Origin: GSA-30 sp036568765
GTDB taxonomy: Bacteria; Pseudomonadota; Gammaproteobacteria; Xanthomonadales; Rhodanobacteraceae
DNA: 10,415 nucleotides
Direction: 5' to 3'
Assembly: GCF_036568765.1 (NCBI RefSeq)
Contig: NZ_DATCRY010000248.1
Coordinates: 1 to 10,415 of the forward strand
The stretch's first letter is position 1; every line of letters starts with the position of its first letter. A program made the translations under genes and the position numbers. This document shows positions 1 to 6,104 of this stretch, in pieces. Under the pieces are notes generated by a model. It worked only from the letters and a program-made list of their open reading frames with translations, was not told the DNA's origin and searched no databases.

Positions 1-209
1 CGCCGGGGCAGATCGATCCCAGTGCCAATGAAGGCGACCAACTTGCCTATCGCGTGCCGACGCAACCGAGCATGGACGGCAACACCGTCGATACCCAGGT
101 GGAGCAGGCCGCGTTCGCCGGAAACACCGTGCATTACCAGGCCAGCCTGAGTTTCATCACCGCGCAGATCCATATGCTGCGCACCGCCATTACCGAGGGC
201 CAGAGCTGA
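1..209 (+). CDS. flgB: Flagellar basal-body rod protein FlgB, C-terminal part (5' end outside window)
   Basis: Reading from base 3, the frame is open for 68 residues to a TGA at 207-209. It ends with a typical FlgB tail: YRVPTQPSMDGNTVD, a stretch with EQ, then NTVHYQASLSF and a helix up to TEGQS. FlgB is a proximal rod subunit, exported by the flagellar type III system and placed next to the FliE/MS-ring end of the rod. The C-terminal helix pairs with the N-terminal helix in this family; the N-terminal half lies before the window. The stop overlaps the flgC start by one base (TGATG), so the two genes are probably translationally coupled. Identification rests on the tail motif plus the position directly before flgC. 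No promoter for this gene is inside the window. Confidence 0.93.
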   Translation, partial: PGQIDPSANEGDQLAYRVPTQPSMDGNTVDTQVEQAAFAGNTVHYQASLSFITAQIHMLRTAITEGQS

Positions 210-649
210 TGTCCTCTTTATTCAAGATTTTCGATACCGCCGGCTCCGGCATGGCCGCGCAGTCGACGCGCCTGAACACCGTGGCCAGCAACCTGGCCAA
301 CGCCGATACCGTCAGCAGCACGCCCGATGGCGCCTACCGCGCCAAGGAGCCGTTGTTCGCTACCTTGCGCGACAACGCGCTGAAGGCCGCTGGCGCCGAT
401 CCCTCACAGGACGACGGTACATCCGGAGTGCAAACGCTAGGCGTTTCCGAAAGCCAGGCCGATATCCAGACCCGCTACGAGCCCGGCAATCCGATGGCCG
501 ATGCGGACGGCTACGTCTACGGCAGCAACGTCAATCCGATCGACGAGTTGGTGAACATGATCTCCGCATCGCGTTCGTACCAGAACAACGTCGAGGTCAT
601 GAATACCGCCAAGCAGCTGATGCTCAAGACGCTGGATGTCGGCAAATAA
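209..649 (+). CDS. flgC: Flagellar basal-body rod protein FlgC
   Basis: This 146-residue protein is a proximal rod subunit. The N-terminal rod motif is at residues 1-35 (SLFKIFDTAGSGM, then RLNTVASNLANADT), and the C-terminal motif is at 104-146 (YGSNVNPIDELVNMISASRS, then NTAKQLMLKTL). The two ends form the coiled-coil D0 core, and the middle part around 40-100 is the small exposed segment. The length is slightly above the usual 134-140. It has no signal peptide, as expected for type III export. The ATG at 209 overlaps the flgB stop and is preceded by GAGGG at 195-199, nine bases away. flgD follows after 12 bases. The protein has no cysteine. Confidence 0.97.
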   Translation: MSSLFKIFDTAGSGMAAQSTRLNTVASNLANADTVSSTPDGAYRAKEPLFATLRDNALKAAGADPSQDDGTSGVQTLGVSESQADIQTRYEPGNPMADADGYVYGSNVNPIDELVNMISASRSYQNNVEVMNTAKQLMLKTLDVGK

Positions 650-661
650 AGAGGGCACACG

Positions 662-1360
662 ATGAGTACCGTCGGCACCAACAACACGACCAATACCAGC
701 AACACCACCAATAGCGGCAATAGCAGCTCGAGCAGCAGTTCGCAGTCGGCTGGTATCAGCCAGACCGATTTCCTCAAGCTGCTGACGGCGCAGCTGCAGG
801 CGCAGGATCCGACCAATCCGATGGACAATTCGCAGTTCGTCGCGCAGCTGGCACAGTTCAGTCAGTTGCAGGCCACGCAGGATCTGGACACCAACCTGCA
901 GGCGCTCAGCTCCAATATCAACGCGTCGATGCAGACATCGCAGGTGATCAATTCTTCGTCGCTGCTCGATCGCAATGTGCTGGTGCCTTCGACCAGCATC
1001 ACGCTGGACAGCACCAACAGCGCCACCGGCGCGGTGAACTTCCCGGCCGCCGGTACCGCCACGGTGACTATCAGCGACGCCGCGGGCAACGCGGTGCGTC
1101 ACATTACCGTCACCAACACCACCGCCGGCCTGGAGCAATTCACCTGGGACGGCAAGGACGATAACGGCAATCCGGTGACGGGTTCGTCGTATTCGCTTTC
1201 GGCAAGCATCGGCAATACCGATGGCAGCAGCAGTTCGGCCGACACGTATGTGTCGGGGAAGGTGTCGGGTGTCGGCTTCGGCGGCGACAGTGTGGGCACC
1301 TATCTTCAAGTGACGGGCGTGGGCGGCGTGCCGCTGAGCCAGGTCGCGCAAATCCTCTGA
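662..1360 (+). CDS. flgD: Flagellar hook cap / hook assembly protein FlgD
   Basis: FlgD forms the temporary cap at the tip of the growing hook, where it helps FlgE subunits assemble; FlgK later replaces it. The conserved N-terminal export and cap motif is at residues 32-75 (ISQTDFLKLLTAQLQAQDPTNPMDN, then FVAQLAQFSQLQ). The C-terminal half, about 105-232, contains the FlgD Ig-like/tudor region with FTWDGKDDNGN at 160-170 and GVGGVPLSQVAQIL at the end. The 232-residue length is normal. Residues 3-28 are a low-complexity run of Asn, Thr, Ser and Gly before the conserved part, probably a disordered export segment. The ATG at 662 has GAGGG at 651-655, six bases upstream. A 42-base gap without a recognisable promoter separates it from flgE. 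Confidence 0.96.
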   Translation: MSTVGTNNTTNTSNTTNSGNSSSSSSSQSAGISQTDFLKLLTAQLQAQDPTNPMDNSQFVAQLAQFSQLQATQDLDTNLQALSSNINASMQTSQVINSSSLLDRNVLVPSTSITLDSTNSATGAVNFPAAGTATVTISDAAGNAVRHITVTNTTAGLEQFTWDGKDDNGNPVTGSSYSLSASIGNTDGSSSSADTYVSGKVSGVGFGGDSVGTYLQVTGVGGVPLSQVAQIL

Positions 1361-1402
1361 CGAACGACGTCCGAGCGCTTTACTTCTTCGAGGAACCAAC
1401 TC

Positions 1403-2632
1403 ATGGCACTGAATCAGGCACTCAGTGGTATCAACGCGGCCCAGGCCGATCTGAACGTCATCGCCAACAATATTTCCAACGCCAACACGGTGGGCTTCAA
1501 GGGCTCGCGTGCCGAGTTCGCCGATATCTACGCGGTGACCGGTCTGAATCTCAATGCGACGGCGGTCGGCGGCGGCACACGTCTTTCCGATGTGGCGCAG
1601 CAATTCACGCAAGGCGACACGGAAACGACCGGTAACAGCCTGGATATGGAGATCAACGGCAACGGCTTCTTCGTGCTCAACACGGGCGCCGGCCTTGCCT
1701 ATACCCGCGCGGGCGATTTCAAAAAACTCGACGACGGCACCGTGGTCAGCAATGACGGCTACAAGCTGCAGATCTATCCGCCGACCGGCAACGGTACGTT
1801 CGACATGAGCACGCTCACCAATCTGCAGCTTGTCACTTCGCAGAGCACCGCGAGCGCAACCACGAATGCCAGCATCGTTGCCAACCTGCCGGCCAGCGCG
1901 TCGCCGCCGACCGTCACGCCGTTCAACCCGACTGACGTCAACAGTTACAACAACGCCACCACTTTCTCGGTGTTCGATTCGCAGGGCGGCACGCATCAGG
2001 CCACGGTGTACTACGTCAAGACCGGCACCAACACCTGGGACACGCATCTGTATGTGGACGGCCAGTCGGCCGACACCACGCCGCCGCAACAGCTCACCTT
2101 CGATGCGTCAGGCCAGATCGCTACGCCGACCACCGGCAACCTGGCGTACAACTCGATCAACCTGGGCAACGGCTCCAACCCCTTGACGCTGTCGCTCAAT
2201 TTCACCAATACCACGCAGTTCGGCACCGATTACACCCCGGGCACGATCACCAAGGACGGCTCGGAAGCCGGCACGCTGACCAATATCGATATCGATAGCT
2301 CCGGTGTGGTCACGGCGCATTACTCCAACACCACCAGTGCCGTGCTGGGCCAGGTCGCAGTGGCGAATTTTTCCAACGTGCAGGGCCTGCGTCAGCTGGG
2401 CAATACCAACTGGGCAGCAAGCAGCGATTCGGGTACGGCGGTGATGGGCACAGCCAATACCGGCCAGTTCGGCGGCATCCAGTCGGGCCAGCTCGAGTCC
2501 TCGAACACGGCCGATACCACCGCGCAGCTGGTCGACATGATCCAGGCGCAGCGTGCCTACCAGGCCAATGCGCAGGTGCTGTCGACCGACAATACGTTGG
2601 CGTCGTCACTGTTCAACGCCGTTTCGCGCTAA
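1403..2632 (+). CDS. flgE: Flagellar hook protein FlgE
   Basis: FlgE is the structural subunit of the hook, the flexible universal joint, exported through the flagellar type III channel and polymerised under the FlgD cap. The 409-residue protein starts with the rod/hook motif at 3-34 (LNQALSGINAAQADLNVIAN, then NTVGFK). It continues with the D1 core at about 75-145 (NSLDMEINGNGFFVL, YTRAGDF) and variable outer domains at about 150-310 rich in Thr, Asn and Ser. It ends with SGQLESSNTADTTAQLVDMI and a helix to residue 409. The length is usual for proteobacterial hooks. GAGGA at 1390-1394 lies eight bases before the ATG, supporting this start. flgF follows after 20 bases. There is no cysteine. 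Confidence 0.97.
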   Translation: MALNQALSGINAAQADLNVIANNISNANTVGFKGSRAEFADIYAVTGLNLNATAVGGGTRLSDVAQQFTQGDTETTGNSLDMEINGNGFFVLNTGAGLAYTRAGDFKKLDDGTVVSNDGYKLQIYPPTGNGTFDMSTLTNLQLVTSQSTASATTNASIVANLPASASPPTVTPFNPTDVNSYNNATTFSVFDSQGGTHQATVYYVKTGTNTWDTHLYVDGQSADTTPPQQLTFDASGQIATPTTGNLAYNSINLGNGSNPLTLSLNFTNTTQFGTDYTPGTITKDGSEAGTLTNIDIDSSGVVTAHYSNTTSAVLGQVAVANFSNVQGLRQLGNTNWAASSDSGTAVMGTANTGQFGGIQSGQLESSNTADTTAQLVDMIQAQRAYQANAQVLSTDNTLASSLFNAVSR

Positions 2633-2652
2633 GCGACCGATAGGGGACCGCC

Positions 2653-3393
2653 GTGGACCGTTCCGTCTATGTAGCGATGACCGGGGCGACGCAGATCATG
2701 CGTGCCCAGGAGGCCGTCAGCCACAACCTGGCCAATGCTTCCACGGTCGGTTTCAAGTCGCAGTTGAGCGCGTTTCGCAGCGTGCCGGTGCTTGGGCAGG
2801 GCATGGGGACGCGTATCAACGCCGTCGCCCAGGGCATTGGCCAGGATACCGCGCAGGGGCCGGTGACCACCACCGGCCGCCCGCTGGACGTTTCCGTGCA
2901 AGGCAACGGCTGGATCGCGGTCCAGACGCCGGACGGCAACGAAGGTTATACACGTGCCGGCGATTTGCAGCTCACCGCCGATGGCGGCCTGACCGATGCG
3001 CTCGGCAATCCGGTACTGGGCAATAGCGGCCCGATCAATATCCCAGATGCTGCGCAGATCGTCATCGGCAATGACGGCACCGTGTCCACAGTGCCGCTGG
3101 GGCAGGGGCCCGATTCGGTCTCCACGATCGATCGTATCCGTCTGGTCAATCCCGATCCGGCGCAGATGCAGGTAGGCGCCGATGGCCTAATGCATATGAG
3201 CGACGGTACGCAGGCACCGGTCGACGCCGACGTGCGTCTAACTTCCGGCACCTTGGAAAGCAGCAACGTCAATCCTTCGACGGAGCTGGTAAAGATGATC
3301 TCGTTGTCGCGGCAATACGACATGCAAGTGAAGTCGATTCGCACCTCCGAGGACGATGCCGACTCGGCCAAGCAGTTGCTGCAAGCCAGTTAA
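2653..3393 (+). CDS. flgF: Flagellar basal-body rod protein FlgF
   Basis: FlgF is a rod subunit located between the FlgB/FlgC part and the distal FlgG rod. The 246-residue product has the N-terminal motif DRSVYVAMTGATQIMRAQEA then NLANASTVGFKSQ (2-37). The FlgE/F/G core is at about 68-105 (TTTGRPLDVSVQGNGWIAV, YTRAGDL), and the C-terminal motif at 198-246 (SGTLESSNVNPSTELVKMIS, then QYDMQVKSI). The start codon is GTG at 2653: AGGGGA at 2642-2647 sits five bases upstream, and the alignment to the family begins exactly there (MDRSVY), so a later ATG would remove the conserved helix. FlgF is told from FlgG by its shorter sequence and by the MDRSVYVAMTGA start. The longest gap between genes in the window follows it. 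Confidence 0.96.
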   Translation: MDRSVYVAMTGATQIMRAQEAVSHNLANASTVGFKSQLSAFRSVPVLGQGMGTRINAVAQGIGQDTAQGPVTTTGRPLDVSVQGNGWIAVQTPDGNEGYTRAGDLQLTADGGLTDALGNPVLGNSGPINIPDAAQIVIGNDGTVSTVPLGQGPDSVSTIDRIRLVNPDPAQMQVGADGLMHMSDGTQAPVDADVRLTSGTLESSNVNPSTELVKMISLSRQYDMQVKSIRTSEDDADSAKQLLQAS

Positions 3394-3420
3394 AAGTTGC
3401 TGTTTTTTCTGCTTTTTGTT

Positions 3421-3450
3421 CGTCATTCCCGCGAACGCGGGAATCCAGCG
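3421..3450. repeat. Palindromic REP-like intergenic repeat (ATTCCC-N8-GGGAAT)
   Basis: The core at 3425-3444 is a near-perfect palindrome: ATTCCCGCG, a two-base centre AA, then CGCGGGAAT. It is flanked by CGTC on the left and CCAGCG on the right. As RNA or single-stranded DNA it can form an eight-base-pair hairpin with a GAAC loop. It fits the pattern of short dispersed palindromes common between genes in Xanthomonadales and other proteobacteria (read in reverse as the pseudo-peptide WIPAFAGMT), and also the ATTCCC-N8-GGGAAT form of the neisserial dRS3 repeat. That it is a multi-copy element is recalled knowledge; only one copy lies in this window. No T-run follows it on either strand, so it does not look like an intrinsic terminator. 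Confidence 0.75.
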
Positions 3451-3470
3451 CCTTACAGCCAGCGCAAGAG

Positions 3471-3486
3471 TGGCATGAAGGTTGCC
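3471..3486 (+). promoter_or_regulatory. Probable sigma-54 (RpoN) promoter of flgG and downstream genes
   Basis: TGGCATG at 3471-3477, four bases, then TTGCC at 3482-3486 matches the sigma-54 consensus TGGCACG-N4-TTGCA/T at all but two positions. The essential GG (3472-3473) and GC (3484-3485) are exactly ten bases apart. The predicted start of transcription is about 3497, giving a leader of roughly 23 bases that keeps the flgG Shine-Dalgarno GGAG (3509-3512). RpoN with a FleQ/FlrC-type activator drives mid-class flagellar genes in many polar flagellates, so the site makes biological sense. No activator-binding site could be identified. It is the only site with this fit that I found in the window. 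Confidence 0.72.
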
Positions 3487-3519
3487 TAATGCTTCACTGA
3501 ACTGTTCCGGAGCACAGCC

Positions 3520-4305
3520 ATGCTTTCTTCCTTGTGGATTGCCAAGACCGGCCTCGATGCGCAGCAGACGCGCATGGACGTGATTTCCAACAACCTGGCC
3601 AATGCCAATACCACGGGGTTCAAGAGTTCGCGTGCCTCGTTCCAGGATCTGATCTACCAGAACAAGGGCCAACCCGGCGGGCAGACCACGGAGCAGACAC
3701 AGTCGCCGACCGGCCTGATGCTCGGCACCGGCGTAAAGATCGTCGGTACGCAGAAGATCTTCACCCAGGGCAACCCGACGCAGACCGATAATTCGCTGGA
3801 TCTGGAAATCGGCGGCAACGGCTTCCTGCAAGTGAGCATGCCCGACGGCACCATTGCCTATACGCGCGACGGCTCGCTGCATCAGGATCAGAACGGTCAG
3901 TTGGTGACGTCCGACGGTTATCCGCTCGAGCCGGCGATCACACTGCCACCGAACATGAACAGCGTCACCATCGGCACCGATGGCACCGTTTCGGTAACGA
4001 CCAATGGTACGACCGCAACACAGACTGTCGGCACGATCCAGCTGGCCGACTTCATCAATCCCGCTGGCTTGCAGCCGATGGGGCAGAACCTTTATCTGGA
4101 AACTGCCTCGAGCGGTACCGCGCAAACCGGGCAGCCCGGCCTGAACGGCATGGGCACGATCACCCAGGGTTCGCTGGAATCTTCCAACGTCAACGTAGTG
4201 GAAGAGATGGTCAACATGATCGAGACCCAGCGCACTTACGAAATGAATTCCAAATCCATCAGCAGCACCGATCAGATGCTGCAGGACCTGACGGACAAGT
4301 TATGA
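3520..4305 (+). CDS. flgG: Flagellar distal rod protein FlgG
   Basis: FlgG builds the long distal rod that crosses the periplasm through the P and L rings. The 261-residue product matches the usual length. It shows the N-terminal motif 2-37 (LSSLWIAKTGLDAQQTRMDV, then NLANANTTGFKSS). A FlgG-specific stretch at 46-63 (YQNKGQPGGQTTEQTQSP) corresponds to the insertion linked to rod straightness and absent from hook proteins. The core is at 92-120 (SLDLEIGGNGFLQVS, YTRDGSL), NLYLETASSG is at 190-199, and the C-terminal motif at 216-261 (QGSLESSNVNVVEEMVNMIE). GGAG at 3509-3512 lies seven bases before the ATG. The stop overlaps flgH as ATGA. A candidate sigma-54 promoter stands just upstream. Confidence 0.97.
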   Translation: MLSSLWIAKTGLDAQQTRMDVISNNLANANTTGFKSSRASFQDLIYQNKGQPGGQTTEQTQSPTGLMLGTGVKIVGTQKIFTQGNPTQTDNSLDLEIGGNGFLQVSMPDGTIAYTRDGSLHQDQNGQLVTSDGYPLEPAITLPPNMNSVTIGTDGTVSVTTNGTTATQTVGTIQLADFINPAGLQPMGQNLYLETASSGTAQTGQPGLNGMGTITQGSLESSNVNVVEEMVNMIETQRTYEMNSKSISSTDQMLQDLTDKL

Positions 4306-4988
4306 GCACGAACCTGTTCTCGCGCCTGGCGCTGGCCGGGCTGTTTGCCTCGGCGCTGGCCGGATGCGCGATGGACTCGCCGCACAAGGACGACGCCGAA
4401 TGGGCGGCCACCGCACCGATCGCACCTGCCGCCGCGCCGGCAGCGGATGGCTCGATCTTCCACGACGAGCAGAACATGGAACTGTTTTCCGATCCGCGCG
4501 CGCATCGCGTCGGCGACATCTTGACTATCACCCTGGTCGAAAGCACCCAGGCGAGCAAGAAATCGGAAACCAGCACCAGCAAGACCGACAAGAGCGGCAT
4601 CGATGCGCCCACCATCCTGGGTCAGACACTCAAGCTCGGCGGTAATCCCGCCAATATCAGTACCAACGCGGCGCGCAGCTTCGACGGTAATGGCAGCAGC
4701 AGCCAGAGCAATCAGCTGACCGGCCAGATTACGGTGACTGTCGCGCAGCGTCTGTCCAACGGTAATCTGCTGGTGCGCGGCGAGAAATGGCTGACCATCA
4801 ACCAGGGCCAGGAACTGGTGCGGATTTCCGGCATTGTGCGTGCGCAGGATATCGGCCAGGACAATAGTGTGCCTTCGACCCGCGTGGCCGATGCGCGCAT
4901 TGCCTATACCGGTCGCGGGACCTTGGCGGAGGCCAATACCAAGGGCTGGCTGTCACGCTTCTTCAGCTCCAAGTGGATGCCGTACTGA
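4302..4988 (+). CDS. flgH: Flagellar L-ring lipoprotein FlgH
   Basis: FlgH forms the outer-membrane L ring, a bushing round the distal rod. Unlike its neighbours it uses the Sec route. Residues 1-21 are a lipoprotein signal peptide with hydrophobic core LALAGLFASALAG and lipobox LAGC, which places the lipidated cysteine at residue 22. Residue 23 is Ala, so no Asp inner-membrane retention signal is present. The mature part contains the family motifs SIFHDEQNMELFSDPRAHRV (51-70), GDILTITLVE (71-80), LTGQITVTV (139-147), LLVRGEKWLTINQGQE (156-171), IRTSG-type VRISGIVRAQDI (173-184) and a C-terminal WLSRFFSSKWMPY. The 228-residue length is normal. ATG at 4302 overlaps the flgG stop, with GGA at 4293-4295 upstream. 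Cys22 is the only cysteine encoded in the whole window's flagellar genes. Confidence 0.97.
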   Translation: MSTNLFSRLALAGLFASALAGCAMDSPHKDDAEWAATAPIAPAAAPAADGSIFHDEQNMELFSDPRAHRVGDILTITLVESTQASKKSETSTSKTDKSGIDAPTILGQTLKLGGNPANISTNAARSFDGNGSSSQSNQLTGQITVTVAQRLSNGNLLVRGEKWLTINQGQELVRISGIVRAQDIGQDNSVPSTRVADARIAYTGRGTLAEANTKGWLSRFFSSKWMPY

Positions 4989-6103
4989 TGAATATCCGCA
5001 GCGCGATAGGGGGTCTTGTCATCGGTGTGGCTGCGATGCTGGCTATGCCCAATGCGCACGCCGATAAAGTGCGCGATCTGGCACAAGTAGCCGGCGTGCG
5101 CAGCAACCAGTTGGTGGGCTACGGCCTGGTGGTCGGTTTGGACGGTAGCGGCGATCAGACCACGCAGGCACCGTTTACCACGCAAAGCCTGGAAAACATG
5201 TTGCAGCAGTTCGGGGTTACGGTGCCGGCCAATGTTCGTCCGCAGTTGAAGAACGCGGCAGCGGTGACCATCACCGCCGAGTTGCCGCCATTCGCCAAGC
5301 CGGGTCAGACCATCGATGTGACCGTCGCTTCGATCGGCAACGCCAAGAGCATTCGCGGTGGCGAGTTGCTGATGGCGCCCTTGCGCGGCGCCGATGGCAA
5401 TACCTATGCGATCGCCCAGGGCAGCGTGGTGGTCGGCGGCGTCAGTGCGCAGGGAAAGAGCGGTTCCAGCGTGCAGGTGAATATTTCTGCCAGCGGTCGT
5501 ATTCCCAACGGCGCCACGGTGGAGCGTAGCGTGGCTTCGTCGTTCAATCAGGGCGGCGACTTGATGCTCAATCTCAATACGCCCGATTTCGTCACGGCCG
5601 CGCGCATCACCGATGCGATCAATCGCGCTTACGGCGCGGGGACCGCGCATGCTCAGGATGGCGGTTCGGTTGTCGTGCGCGGGCCGGTCGATCCGTCGCA
5701 AAAAGTGGCCTGGCTCGGCGCGATCCAGGCGCTCGATGTGACGCCGGGCGATGCGCCGGCGCGCGTCGTGGTCAATTCGCGTACCGGCACGGTAGTGATC
5801 GGCTCGGATGTGCGTGTCAGTGCGGCCGCCGTCGCGCACGGCGCCATCCAGGTAACCATCAGCGAGCAGCCGTCGGTCAGCCAGCCCAACGCTTTCAGTC
5901 AAGGGCAGACCGCGATCGTGCCCAATAGCAGCGTGTCGGTCAGCGAGGACGGCGGCCACATGTTCAAGTTCGGCCCCGGCGCCAGCCTCGACGCCATCGT
6001 GCGTGCAGTGAACCAGGTGGGTGCGGCGCCGAGCGATCTGATTTCCATTTTGCAAGCGCTCAAGCAGGCCGGTGCGCTGCATGCCGAACTTGTCGTGATC
6101 TGA
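4988..6103 (+). CDS. flgI: Flagellar P-ring protein FlgI
   Basis: FlgI forms the P ring in the peptidoglycan layer around the rod. Starting at ATG 4988 gives 371 residues with a Sec signal peptide: MNIRS, hydrophobic segment 6-20, and a likely cut after AHA at residue 25, so the mature protein begins DKVRDLAQVAGVRSNQLVGY. Further family motifs are GLVVGLDGSGDQT (46-58), NMLQQFGV (70-77), KNAAAVTITAELPPFAKPGQ (88-107), NAKSIRGGELLMAPLRGADG (118-137) and VRAVNQVGAAPSDLISILQA (338-357). An in-frame GTG at 4973 would add five residues, but the ATG, which overlaps the flgH stop as TGATG, gives a standard signal peptide and is preferred. The Shine-Dalgarno is weak, which suggests coupling to flgH. 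There are no cysteines, unlike the enteric FlgI, which needs a disulfide. Confidence 0.96.
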   Translation: MNIRSAIGGLVIGVAAMLAMPNAHADKVRDLAQVAGVRSNQLVGYGLVVGLDGSGDQTTQAPFTTQSLENMLQQFGVTVPANVRPQLKNAAAVTITAELPPFAKPGQTIDVTVASIGNAKSIRGGELLMAPLRGADGNTYAIAQGSVVVGGVSAQGKSGSSVQVNISASGRIPNGATVERSVASSFNQGGDLMLNLNTPDFVTAARITDAINRAYGAGTAHAQDGGSVVVRGPVDPSQKVAWLGAIQALDVTPGDAPARVVVNSRTGTVVIGSDVRVSAAAVAHGAIQVTISEQPSVSQPNAFSQGQTAIVPNSSVSVSEDGGHMFKFGPGASLDAIVRAVNQVGAAPSDLISILQALKQAGALHAELVVI

Positions 6104-6104
6104 C

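Noticed and set aside
848..869. TGGCACAG...TTGC in flgD as a sigma-54 site
   Set aside because: The GG and GC are 16 bases apart, and the site lies deep inside a gene with no downstream start at a fitting distance.
437..2089. Long open frame of 550 codons on the - strand opposite flgC, flgD and flgE
   Set aside because: It lies wholly opposite three clear genes and is rich in Arg, His, Gly and Val, the usual product of reading GC-rich codons backwards. No domain or start signal was recognised.
3425..3444. Palindrome after flgF as an intrinsic terminator
   Set aside because: No T-run follows the hairpin on either strand; the T-rich tract lies before it on the + strand, the wrong order for termination.
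4973..4987. GTG at 4973 as the start of flgI
   Set aside because: It adds five residues before a standard signal peptide and overlaps flgH further; the ATG at 4988 gives the usual TGATG junction.
5060..5067. Perfect sigma-28 -10 octamer GCCGATAA in flgI
   Set aside because: The bases at the proper -35 distance (5041-5048) do not match, and the octamer encodes the signal-peptide end ADK inside a gene with no start nearby.
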